From the NCBI RefSeq assembly GCF_003345355.1, contig NZ_QQNB01000003.1, forward strand, positions 496,001 to 560,000: DNA of 64,000 nucleotides, in the 5' to 3' direction. The position numbers and the translations under genes are program-made. The DNA comes from Sphingomonas aracearum (GTDB lineage: Bacteria > Pseudomonadota > Alphaproteobacteria > Sphingomonadales > Sphingomonadaceae). Below, piece by piece: positions 18,512-27,000 of this stretch. Below the pieces are notes generated by a model, which searched no databases, had not been told where the DNA came from, and was given only the letters and a program-made list of their open reading frames with translations. How positions within the stretch are numbered: position 1 is the first letter of the stretch; the number at the start of each line of letters is the position of its first letter.

Positions 18512-19683
18512 TGCGACGGACCCAGGTTGCGATTGTCGGCGCAGGCCCGGCGGGACTGCTGCTGGGGCATCTGTTGCGCGCGGAGGGCATCGACTGCGTC
18601 ATCGTCGAGCGTCAAACCCGCGACCATGTCCTGTCGCGGATCCGTGCCGGCGTGCTCGAGCCGGCAACGGTTGCGCTGATGCGCAGGCTTGGGATCGACA
18701 CCGGGCTCAACGCAAACGGCATCGAAGTGTCGGGCTTCGGCATCGCCGACGGCGACCGCACGATCCGCATCGATCTGGACGCCAGCGTCGGCCAGCGGCT
18801 GACGGTGTACGGGCAGACGGACGTGACCCGCGACCTGATGGATGCCGCGCCTGCACGCGGCCTCGATATCGTGTTCGAGGCGGCCGGCGTGGCGCTGCAC
18901 GATCTTGGCAGCGATCGCGCAGCGGTGACGTTTGTGCACAATGGTCGCGAACAGCGTATCGAGGCGGACGTGATTGCCGGTTGCGATGGCTTTCATGGCC
19001 CTTGCCGGCGCGCCGTTCCGGGCAGTGCGGCTGCCAGCATGGAGTTCAGCTATCCGTTCGGGTGGCTGGGCATCCTGGCGGATGTGCCGCCCTGCAGCTC
19101 GGAGCCCATCTACGCCAGCACCGATGCCGGCTTTGCGCTGGTATCGATGCGCTCGCCGCAGCGCAGCCGCTATTACATCCAGGTGCCGAGCGATGCCCGA
19201 CTGGAGGACTGGCCGGCCGAGCGGTTGTGGGATGAGCTGGAGCGGCGGCTCGGCCCCGCGTCCCCCGGTCCGATCCGGCGCGCACCGGCGCTCGAAATGT
19301 CCATCGCGCCCTTGCGTTCGTTTGTCTGCGAACGAATGCGGCACAAGCGACTTTTCCTGGCCGGCGACGCCGCGCACATCGTGCCGCCGACCGGGGCGAA
19401 GGGGCTCAATCTGGCCGCGTCTGACGCCATCTACCTTGCAGAGGCGTTGACCCTGTTCTTCCGAACGGGCGAGCAGGGCGCACTGGACGATTACGAGCGG
19501 CGCGCACTCGCAAGGGTGTGGAAGTCGGAACGGTTCGCCTGGTATCTGACCAAGCTGTGCCATCGTTTCCCGGGCGACACGCCGTTCGAGCGACGAATGC
19601 AGCAGGCGGAACTCGATGCCATCGCGACCTCGTCCGTCACGCAGGCGATGGTGGCCGAGAATATCGTCGGCGCGCCGCTGTGA
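18511..19683 (+). CDS. pobA: 4-hydroxybenzoate 3-monooxygenase
   Basis: A 390-residue class A flavoprotein, very close to the known PobA length. VAIVGAGPAGLLLG is the FAD dinucleotide motif, IAGCDGFHGPCR the NADPH-related DG motif, and LFLAGDAAHIVPPTGAKGLNLA the GD motif in the exact form typical of PobA. It converts 4-hydroxybenzoate to protocatechuate using NADPH and oxygen in the cytoplasm. The ATG was preferred; a GTG immediately before it is also in frame. Protocatechuate then feeds the 4,5-cleavage route, whose lower enzymes LigU, LigJ and LigK are nearby. The ring-cleaving dioxygenase is not in this window. Confidence 0.93.
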   Translation: MRRTQVAIVGAGPAGLLLGHLLRAEGIDCVIVERQTRDHVLSRIRAGVLEPATVALMRRLGIDTGLNANGIEVSGFGIADGDRTIRIDLDASVGQRLTVYGQTDVTRDLMDAAPARGLDIVFEAAGVALHDLGSDRAAVTFVHNGREQRIEADVIAGCDGFHGPCRRAVPGSAAASMEFSYPFGWLGILADVPPCSSEPIYASTDAGFALVSMRSPQRSRYYIQVPSDARLEDWPAERLWDELERRLGPASPGPIRRAPALEMSIAPLRSFVCERMRHKRLFLAGDAAHIVPPTGAKGLNLAASDAIYLAEALTLFFRTGEQGALDDYERRALARVWKSERFAWYLTKLCHRFPGDTPFERRMQQAELDAIATSSVTQAMVAENIVGAPL

Positions 19684-19711
19684 CGAACCGGCCTGTCAGG
19701 GTGAGGCATCG

Positions 19712-20851
19712 ATGATCGAGACCACGCATGTCGGCAGCCTGCCACGCCCCGCGGAGCTGACGCCCCTGCTGCTCGCGCGCGACGCGGGCAAGCCGTATGA
19801 CGTCGACGCCTTTGATCAACGGGTGCAGGATGCCGTCACGGCGGCGGTGCGCGAGCAGGTGGCTGCAGGCGTCTCGATCGTCAGCGACGGCGAACTCGGC
19901 AAGGTCGGCTATTCGACCTACATCATCGAGCGCCTGACCGGCTTTGGCGGCCATTCGGAACGCAAGCCCGCGCTCGATCTCGCGCCCTTGCCGGAACTGC
20001 GGCGCAAGCTGGCCGCGATCATGGGGGAGCAGGAGTTCACCCGTGCCGCCTGTATCGGCCCGGTGACGCTCCGCACGCTGGAGCCGCTGCACGACGACAT
20101 CCGCCGCTTTCGCACTGCGCTGGATGCCGAAGGGCAGGGCGCGCGCGCTTTCCTCAACAGCGCATCGCCAGGCCTCATCACGGCGTTCCAGCCCAACTCC
20201 TTCTATCCTTCGCACGAAGCCTATCTCGCCGATCTGGTGACCGCGATGCGACCGGAATACGAGGCGATCGCCGCTGCCGGGTTCGAGCTTCAACTGGATT
20301 GCCCGGACCTCGCGATGTCACGTCACACGGGCTATCAGGATCAGGACGAGACGACCTTCCTGCGCACCATCGCCGCCAATGTCGAAGCTTTGAACGCGGC
20401 GACCGCGAACATCCCGGCGGACCGGATGCGGATGCACATCTGCTGGGGCAATTACGAAGGGCCGCACGATCACGATGTTCCGCTGGAGGCGATCATCGAC
20501 ATCGTGTTGCGCGCGCGTCCGGCGACGATCCTGTTCGAAGGCGCCAATCCGCGGCACGAGCATGAATGGACGGTGTGGCGCGACGCAGGCCTGCCCGACG
20601 ACAAGATACTGGCGCCGGGCCTGATCGACACCTGCTCGAATTATGTCGAGCATCCCGCACTGATCGCGCAGCGGCTGGAGCGCTTCGTCGCCATCGTCGG
20701 AGCGGATCGGGTGATCGCCAGCACCGACTGCGGCTTCGGCACCTTTGCCGGCTATGGCAAGATCGACCCCGCCGTCACCTGGAAGAAGCTGCGCGCCTTG
20801 CGGGAGGGCGCGGACCTGGCGAACGCGCGGGCAGGCGGCCACGGCGCATGA
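19712..20851 (+). CDS. MetE-like zinc methyltransferase-family protein (catalytic domain only)
   Basis: A 379-residue protein matching the C-terminal barrel of cobalamin-independent methionine synthase, without the N-terminal half. The expected zinc ligands are present: MHICWGN (His and Cys), ILFEGANPRHEHEW (Glu) and IASTDCGFGTF (Cys). Proteins of this size include epoxyalkane:coenzyme M transferases and uncharacterised thiol-alkylating enzymes. In a phenolic operon it might move a methyl or another alkyl group to a thiol, for instance from a methoxylated substrate. It lies 28 bases after pobA. Its real acceptor is unknown. Confidence 0.8.
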   Translation: MIETTHVGSLPRPAELTPLLLARDAGKPYDVDAFDQRVQDAVTAAVREQVAAGVSIVSDGELGKVGYSTYIIERLTGFGGHSERKPALDLAPLPELRRKLAAIMGEQEFTRAACIGPVTLRTLEPLHDDIRRFRTALDAEGQGARAFLNSASPGLITAFQPNSFYPSHEAYLADLVTAMRPEYEAIAAAGFELQLDCPDLAMSRHTGYQDQDETTFLRTIAANVEALNAATANIPADRMRMHICWGNYEGPHDHDVPLEAIIDIVLRARPATILFEGANPRHEHEWTVWRDAGLPDDKILAPGLIDTCSNYVEHPALIAQRLERFVAIVGADRVIASTDCGFGTFAGYGKIDPAVTWKKLRALREGADLANARAGGHGA

Positions 20852-20920
20852 TGCTTTTCCGGCATGCCCCTGATCCGCTGGCGCTCGCCCGGACCCTCCA
20901 TATTTCAAGGCAATCATACC

Positions 20921-22879
20921 ATGGCTGGTAAGACACACCGGTTTCTCCGCGGCTGCATGGCCTTGTCGATCGCCATCGGGCCCGCTGGTGCCTCGATGCA
21001 TCCGGCCGTGGCAGGCGGCACGTCGGCGGAAACCGCCCGGTGGCGCGATCTCAACCACAATGGTCGTCTCGACCCCTACGAGGATCACCGCTTGCCGATC
21101 GACCGGCGAGTCGATGACCTGCTGGCCCGCATGACGCTGGAGGAGAAGGTCGGCACGATGATGCACGGCAATCTGCCGGCGACGGATACGCTGGGGCACT
21201 CCGTGACCGGCTACGACCTGGCGGCCACGGAAAAGCTGATCCTCGGCAGCGACGTCACCAGCTTTATCACCCGCATCTCCGTGTCGCCGGACGTCATGGC
21301 CCGGCAAAACAATGCCGTGCAGCAGATCGCCGCGCGCGGTCGCCTCGGCATACCGGTGACGATCAGCACCGATCCGCGGAACCACTTCCAGGCGGTGTTC
21401 GGCGCCAGCACGCAAGGCGGCGGCTTCTCGCTCTGGCCCGAGACACTGGGACTGGCCGCGATCGGGGACACGGCACTGGTCCGGCGGTTCGGCGACATCG
21501 CCCGGCGCGAATATCGCGCGGTGGGCATCCACATGGCGCTATCGCCGCAGGCGGACCTTGCCACCGAACCGCGCTGGCCCCGGGTGACGGCGACGTTCGG
21601 ATCGGACCCGGCGCTCGTGTCGCGCATGGCGGGGTCCTATGTTGAAGGCTTCCAGGGTAGCCCGACGGGCCTGCGCCCGGATGGTGTCGCCACCGTGACC
21701 AAGCACTGGGCGGGCTATGGCGCGGAGCCCGAGGGATTCGACGCACACAATTACTATGGGCGGTTCGCGAAGCTCGATCAGGCCAGTTTCCGGCGCCACG
21801 TTGCCGCGTTCGAAGGTGCATTGCGGGCCAGAACCGCCGGTATCATGCCGACCTATGCGATCCTGCGCGGCGTCAGCGTCGGCGGCAAGCCGCTGGAGCC
21901 GGTGGCGGCAGGCTTCAGCCGACAGATGCTGACCACGTTGCTGCGCGGAGAAATGAAGTTTCGCGGGCTGATCGTATCCGATTGGGCGATCACCAACGAT
22001 TGTCCGGCAGCATGCACCGCGCCAACCGCCGCGCAGCCGCAGGAACGTGCGGCGATCGGAACGCCCTGGGGTGTCGAGACGCTGTCCAAGCAGGATCGCT
22101 TCGTCAAGGGGATTGCCGCCGGCATCGACCAGTTTGGCGGTGTTGCGGACAGCAACATCGTGATCGCGGCCGTGAAGGCGGGCCGGATCACGCCAGCGCG
22201 CATCGAGCAGTCGGCACGACGCGTGCTGCGCCTGAAGTTCGAGCTCGGCCTGTTCGATGCGCCATTCGTCGATGAGGAAGCCGCCGCTCGCATCGTCGGC
22301 GATCCCGCAACCCAGTCGGAGGGGCAGCGTGCGCAACGTCGCGCGCAGGTCTTGCTGGAAAACCGCGACACCGCGCTGCCCGTGGCGGCGCGCGGGCGAA
22401 AGGTCTGGCTGTACAAGGTCGATCCCGCCGTCGCGCGGGCGCATGGCTTCGTAGTGGTGGCCCGCCCGCAGGACGCCGAAGTTGCGATCCTGAGGGTCGA
22501 TGCGCCATCGGAGAAGCTGCATCCCTTTCACTTCTTCGGATCGCGTCAGAACGAAGGGCGGCTCGATTTCCGCGACGGAGACCCCGATTACGAGGCGATA
22601 AAGAAGGCGGCCCGAGCGGTGCCGACGATTGTCGCGATCAACCTCGACCGGCCCGCGATCCTGACCAACATCCGCGACAAGGCCGCGGCGCTGATCGCCA
22701 CCTTTGGCGCCAGCGATGATGCCGTTCTTGACGTGGTGACCGGTCGCGCCCGGGCCGAGGGCCACCTGCCGTTTGCACTCCCGTCAAGCATGGCGTCGGT
22801 GGAGCGCCAGGATCCGGCGAGTTCCGATGACAGCGCCGCCCCCCTTTATCCGTTCGGCTACCGCTTCAAGGATCGATAG
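20921..22879 (+). CDS. Secreted GH3 family beta-glucosidase
   Basis: A 652-residue glycoside hydrolase family 3 enzyme. After a signal peptide it has an EF-hand-like calcium loop (DLNHNGRLDPYED), then DDLLARMTLEEKVGTMMH, the family N-terminus. TVTKHWAGYGAEPEG is the substrate-binding KH region, and GLIVSDWAI carries the catalytic nucleophile Asp. The second alpha/beta domain is present to the end (FPFGY-like LYPFGYRF). It hydrolyses terminal beta-glucosides, probably in the periplasm. At the end of the sulfatase-pobA operon, an aryl glucoside is a plausible substrate. The chosen ATG lies 69 bases after the MetE-like gene. Confidence 0.88.
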   Translation: MAGKTHRFLRGCMALSIAIGPAGASMHPAVAGGTSAETARWRDLNHNGRLDPYEDHRLPIDRRVDDLLARMTLEEKVGTMMHGNLPATDTLGHSVTGYDLAATEKLILGSDVTSFITRISVSPDVMARQNNAVQQIAARGRLGIPVTISTDPRNHFQAVFGASTQGGGFSLWPETLGLAAIGDTALVRRFGDIARREYRAVGIHMALSPQADLATEPRWPRVTATFGSDPALVSRMAGSYVEGFQGSPTGLRPDGVATVTKHWAGYGAEPEGFDAHNYYGRFAKLDQASFRRHVAAFEGALRARTAGIMPTYAILRGVSVGGKPLEPVAAGFSRQMLTTLLRGEMKFRGLIVSDWAITNDCPAACTAPTAAQPQERAAIGTPWGVETLSKQDRFVKGIAAGIDQFGGVADSNIVIAAVKAGRITPARIEQSARRVLRLKFELGLFDAPFVDEEAAARIVGDPATQSEGQRAQRRAQVLLENRDTALPVAARGRKVWLYKVDPAVARAHGFVVVARPQDAEVAILRVDAPSEKLHPFHFFGSRQNEGRLDFRDGDPDYEAIKKAARAVPTIVAINLDRPAILTNIRDKAAALIATFGASDDAVLDVVTGRARAEGHLPFALPSSMASVERQDPASSDDSAAPLYPFGYRFKDR

Positions 22880-23038
22880 CCGCACCGGCGGCGGTCGCTG
22901 CTGGCCGATGGGGCGATACCCGCATCCGTGCCGTGATCCGCCTTGAACGAATGTTGTGCTCGCTCGGAGTCGTCACCGCCGCTGTGACACGCCGCAGCCT
23001 TCGCCACGCCGGGCAGTTCAGCGCGCACAGCCCCGCCG

Positions 23039-24013
23039 TTACGCTGCGTCCCGGATGACGCAGCGGAAGCCGATATGGGTGGTGGAGGAGTCAATGGGTT
23101 GCGGGTGCCGCGCCGCCGGACGGTAACGCTGGCAATAATTGGCCGCGCACAGATGCGAGCCGCCTTTCAACACCTTTCGGCCTATCCGCGTGTCCGGCAT
23201 GGCGGGATCATAGCTCTCCCGTTCCCGCGCTCCCCGCGGGTTGCGCGGCAGTTCGCAGCAGCTTCCCCCGCCCTTGCTCTTGCGGGCCTTCGCTGTCGGC
23301 CGCACGGCATACCAGTCGGTTGTCCATTCCCAGACATTGCCGATCATGTCGAACAGGCCATGTCCGTTGGCCGGGTACGTCCGCACCGGGGACGTGCGCT
23401 CATAGCCGTCCAGCATCTGGTTGGCGAAGGGGAACAATCCCTGCCAATAGTTCGCCATCATTGCCCCGCCGGGCGCCAGTTCATCGCCCCAGGCATAGTC
23501 AGCGTCTTCCAGCCCGCCCCGCGCGGCATATTCCCATTCCGCTTCCGTGGGCAGTGCCTTGCCCGCCCAGGCGGCATAGGCCTCCGCATCGGCGTAGGCG
23601 ACATGGACGACCGGATGATCCTCGATCCCCTCGATCGAACTCCCAGGCCCAAGCGGGTGTCGCCAGTCCGCGCCGAACCGGAAGTGCCACCATTGCGTGA
23701 AGTCGGAGACATCCACCGGGCCACGCGTCTTCTCGAACACCAGCGAGCCGGCTTGGGCGAGCGCGGGGTCCAGCCCGGGATAGTCGCGCGGGTCCGGTGC
23801 GATCTCCGCCAGGGTCACATGGCCGGTGTCGGCGACAAAGCGGGCGAATTGCGCGTTCGTGACCGGCGCTTCGTCGATCCAGAAGCCGTCCACCCGGACC
23901 GAACGGGCGGGTGCTTCCTCGGGGTAGAAACGCTCCGACCCCATGAGGAAATGCCCGCCGCTCAGATGGCGCATGCCGGAAGTCGCCAGTGGATGGGCCT
24001 GGATCATCGACAT
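23039..24013 (-). CDS. Formylglycine-generating enzyme (sulfatase maturation)
   Basis: A 324-residue FGE-sulfatase fold protein. MRHLSGGHFLMGSERFYPEEAP opens the fold, and LPTEAEWEYAARGG and MIGNVWEWTTDWY are the classic blocks. The C-terminus has GGSHLCAANYCQRYRPAARH with Cys289 and Cys294, the redox pair that defines true FGE rather than the many FGE-like relatives. It oxidises the CxPSR cysteine of type I sulfatases to formylglycine. There is no signal peptide, so it acts in the cytoplasm before export, consistent with a Tat-like signal on the first sulfatase. It faces the GH3 gene, separated by 159 bases. Confidence 0.92.
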   Translation of the reverse strand: MSMIQAHPLATSGMRHLSGGHFLMGSERFYPEEAPARSVRVDGFWIDEAPVTNAQFARFVADTGHVTLAEIAPDPRDYPGLDPALAQAGSLVFEKTRGPVDVSDFTQWWHFRFGADWRHPLGPGSSIEGIEDHPVVHVAYADAEAYAAWAGKALPTEAEWEYAARGGLEDADYAWGDELAPGGAMMANYWQGLFPFANQMLDGYERTSPVRTYPANGHGLFDMIGNVWEWTTDWYAVRPTAKARKSKGGGSCCELPRNPRGARERESYDPAMPDTRIGRKVLKGGSHLCAANYCQRYRPAARHPQPIDSSTTHIGFRCVIRDAA

Positions 24014-24365
24014 GGCGCTTAACAGGATTTCGTTTCCTGTCACACCGTCACTGCGAACGCTTCCGTTGATCGCCCGATGCACGGGCAGGCCCTACCCATG
24101 TTTGCCAGGTGCTCGCGCGCGAGATTGTCGAAGCGACCGACGCAAGCATCCTCAATCGTATATTTCATAGCCCTTCCGCTCCCGGCGCACTTTTGGGTAG
24201 CTCTCGCCTCCTTGATTGCAGCGATGCGGAGCCGATACGGCCCGTTTTCTTCCGATCTGCTGCCTGTAGACTTGTGTTGACTGCTCCCGTTGTTGGGATA
24301 GCCTGACACATCCGGCAAACACACGACCGGGCCGCGATGGCGTCATCGCAACGAGGGAGAGGAAC
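24014..24365. other. Intergenic region between divergent FGE and lipoprotein genes
   Basis: No credible gene is found in these 352 bases. Base composition is lower in GC than the neighbours and several short AT-rich patches are present, as expected for two divergent promoters. I did not find the LysR-type 13-mer here or any clear palindrome. A short GAGGAGAGGAAC-like purine run just before 24366 is the ribosome site of the downstream lipoprotein. Confidence 0.5.
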
Positions 24366-26759
24366 ATGACGAAAGGGAGACGGGGCTTGAGCCTCGCGCT
24401 GATCGTTGCCGTAACCGGATTATTGTCCGGGTGCGGCGATGATGATGATGGCGGTACCGGACAGACCGGCACGCCGCCGCTGACCGGCACCAGCATCAAG
24501 GTACTATCCGGCCGCGCCGACATGGTGACCGGCGGCGACGCACTGGTGGAGGTCCTGCCCCCCGCAGGCGCGGTTCCGGCGACCCTGCGCGTCAGCGTCG
24601 GCGGGCGCGATCAGTCCGCCAATTTCGCGGTACGCGCGAACGGCCGCGTGATCGGCCTGGTCACCGGGCTGACCGCGGGCACCAACACGATCGAGGCGAC
24701 CTCCAGCAACGGCAGCTTTGCCGGCGCGCGGCTCACCGTCACGAACGCCGGCGTCAACGCGCCCGTGCTGCTTCGCTCGCACATCGAGCCGTATATCTGT
24801 GCGACGCCGCAAGCCGTTGCCGCCACTGCCGACAGTGCGGGAACCAACGCCAGCGGGCTTTCCGCCGCGCCGACCGACGCACAATGCACGACGCGCGCGG
24901 AAACCAAGCTTTACTACCGGACGCTCACCGCCGCCGGTACGGGCGGCTGCGCGTTCGTGATCCCCGACCCGTCGCCTACCGCGGCAAACCCGGCGCCGAC
25001 CACCCCGGCCAACAGCTGCTTCCAACCCTATGTCGCCGGCACCACGCAGGCCTCGGCAATCGCCACCACCACGCCGCTGGGTTCCACAACGGCGGTGCCG
25101 TACATCGTGCGTGTCGAACGCGGGGTCATCAATCGCGGCATCTACGACATCGCCGTGCTGTTTGATCCCAGCCGACCCTGGACCTTCGACGCTCCGCAGC
25201 CGCAATGGACGGGAAAGGTCGTCCACAATTTCGGCGGCAGCACGGGCCAGCCCCGCCTGCAGGCCCGCCCCAACAGCTCCTGGGTCGACAACAACGCCTT
25301 GTCTCGCGGCTACATGGTGGCGGTGAACAGCCTGACCGACAGCGCCAACAACTCGAACCGCGTGCTGGTCGCCGAGACGGTGATGAAGATGAAGGAGCAC
25401 ATCATCGAGCAATATGGCGAACTGCGCGCCTATATCGGCAATGGCGGCTCGGGCGGCGCCATCAACCAGAACACGGTGGCCTCGATCTCGCCCGGCCTGC
25501 TCGACGGCCTCCAGATCCAGCTCGACTTCGCGGACTCGGTCACGACGGCGATCGAGGTGTCGGACTGCGTGCAGCTCGTCAACTTCTATGCCGGGCCCGC
25601 ATGGACCGGGCTGATGCAGCAGCAGGGGCTGACGCAGGCGCAGATCAACGCCAAGAAGGCCGCCATCAACGGCCACCTCGACCAGCTCGGCTGCCACAGC
25701 TGGAACAACGCATTCGGCACCGCCAACAAGCCCGGCAACTACCAGGCCGTGCTTGTGGCCAACGCCGCCGGTCAGCTCTTCACCTCGCCTGCGGTGACCA
25801 ACAACTGCCGCCTGCCTGCCGCTCAGGTCTATGACCGGGTGCGGAATCCCAACGGGATCCGCTGCAGCGATCCCGATGCTGCCGTCGCGGTCTGGGGCAC
25901 GACGCCGGGTACCAACCGGGCCAATCAGACGAACGACAATGTCGGCGTGCAATATGGCCTGAAGGCCCTGCAATCAGGCGCGATCACGCCGGAAGAGTTC
26001 GTCACGCTGAACGAAGGGGTCGGCGGCAGCGACGCGGACTCGAACCTGACGCCGCAACGCTCGGTGGCCGATCTCGACGCGCTGCGCACTGCCTATCGCG
26101 CCGGGCTTGTGGTCAGCGGCACGCAAGTCTCGCGCGTGCCGATCATCGACCAGCGCACCCCCGACGAGCAGGGCATCCACTATAACTGGCGCAGCTTCTC
26201 GCAACGCGATCGCCTGGCCCGCGACAACGGCGGCAACTTCGGCAACCAGGTGATCTGGCGCCACAACGGTGGCGCTTCTCTGGCAGGTCTGTCGCTGACC
26301 ACCATGGACAGCTGGCTGAATGCGCTGAACACATCGGCGCCGAAGCCGTCTGCCAATGCCGTGCGCACGCAGGCACAGGTGATTGCCGGGAAGCCGGCCA
26401 CCGCCTTCGACTTCTGTTACCTCAGCACGGACGCGACCTACTCGAACCAGGTTCGCGATTTCACCACCTGCGATCAGGACCCGCCACTTGCCGTGCGCAG
26501 CTCGCCACGCCAGGTTGCGGGCGGGCCACGCACAGAGGACATCCTGAAGTGCCAGCTCAAGGCCCTGAACTTCGCCGATTATGGCACCATTGTCTTCACC
26601 GAGACGCAACAGGCCCGGCTGCGTGCGGTGTTCGCGACGGGCGTCTGCGACTGGAGCCGTCCCGGGGTGAACCAGGAGGCGACCGCTTCCCCGCTCACCT
26701 TCGCGGCAGGTCCCGGCGGTGTCCCGCTCGCGCCTGAACCGGTGTCAACGCCGATCTGA
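24366..26759 (+). CDS. Large lipoprotein, DUF6351-like, possible esterase
   Basis: A 797-residue protein with a lipoprotein signal (LALIVAVTGLLSGCGDDDD). An N-terminal Ig-like stretch (LVEVLPPAGAVPATLRVSVGG) precedes a large domain I associate from memory with DUF6351. AYIGNGGSGGAINQ has the look of a G-x-S-G-G nucleophile elbow of an alpha/beta hydrolase. Several cysteines (DCVQLV, LGCHSW, NNCRL, IRCSD) may form disulfides. Its job is unknown; next to a phenolic ester locus, esterase activity is possible. It is followed by a strong terminator, so it appears to be transcribed alone. Confidence 0.7.
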   Translation: MTKGRRGLSLALIVAVTGLLSGCGDDDDGGTGQTGTPPLTGTSIKVLSGRADMVTGGDALVEVLPPAGAVPATLRVSVGGRDQSANFAVRANGRVIGLVTGLTAGTNTIEATSSNGSFAGARLTVTNAGVNAPVLLRSHIEPYICATPQAVAATADSAGTNASGLSAAPTDAQCTTRAETKLYYRTLTAAGTGGCAFVIPDPSPTAANPAPTTPANSCFQPYVAGTTQASAIATTTPLGSTTAVPYIVRVERGVINRGIYDIAVLFDPSRPWTFDAPQPQWTGKVVHNFGGSTGQPRLQARPNSSWVDNNALSRGYMVAVNSLTDSANNSNRVLVAETVMKMKEHIIEQYGELRAYIGNGGSGGAINQNTVASISPGLLDGLQIQLDFADSVTTAIEVSDCVQLVNFYAGPAWTGLMQQQGLTQAQINAKKAAINGHLDQLGCHSWNNAFGTANKPGNYQAVLVANAAGQLFTSPAVTNNCRLPAAQVYDRVRNPNGIRCSDPDAAVAVWGTTPGTNRANQTNDNVGVQYGLKALQSGAITPEEFVTLNEGVGGSDADSNLTPQRSVADLDALRTAYRAGLVVSGTQVSRVPIIDQRTPDEQGIHYNWRSFSQRDRLARDNGGNFGNQVIWRHNGGASLAGLSLTTMDSWLNALNTSAPKPSANAVRTQAQVIAGKPATAFDFCYLSTDATYSNQVRDFTTCDQDPPLAVRSSPRQVAGGPRTEDILKCQLKALNFADYGTIVFTETQQARLRAVFATGVCDWSRPGVNQEATASPLTFAAGPGGVPLAPEPVSTPI

Positions 26760-26805
26760 CGAGGAAGCGGCGATCCGGCGCGAGTTGACGCTCCGGCTTC
26801 TACCT

Positions 26806-26833
26806 GGGCGGTTCCGAAGGGGACCGCCCTTTT
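26806..26833 (+). terminator. Rho-independent terminator after the DUF6351-like gene
   Basis: GGGCGGTTCC pairs with GGGGACCGCCC across a GAAG loop, giving a stem of about 10 base pairs with one G-T wobble, followed by TTTT. It starts 46 bases after the lipoprotein stop. Confidence 0.85.
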
Positions 26834-26937
26834 ATCGTCAGCAACGGCCTTCTCGCGAGCTTCAGGCAACGGCCACGTCAGGACGAGATGGAACCGCAAC
26901 CTCCATGTGGAGCGCCGGAGCGAATCCGCCGGTGACT

Positions 26938-26951
26938 TTGACGGCTGTCAA
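26938..26951. promoter_or_regulatory. FNR/FnrL-type binding site
   Basis: TTGACGGCTGTCAA is a perfect 5-4-5 palindrome matching the FNR/FnrL consensus (TTGAC-N4-GTCAA). It is centred about 56 bases before the ATG of the downstream gene, suitable for activation under low oxygen. The fnrL gene itself lies just beyond that gene. Confidence 0.8.
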
Positions 26952-27000
26952 TGCTCCCGGCAGGCTGCCGGTGCAGCGTCCAGGTCGAGGGAGACGAGGG

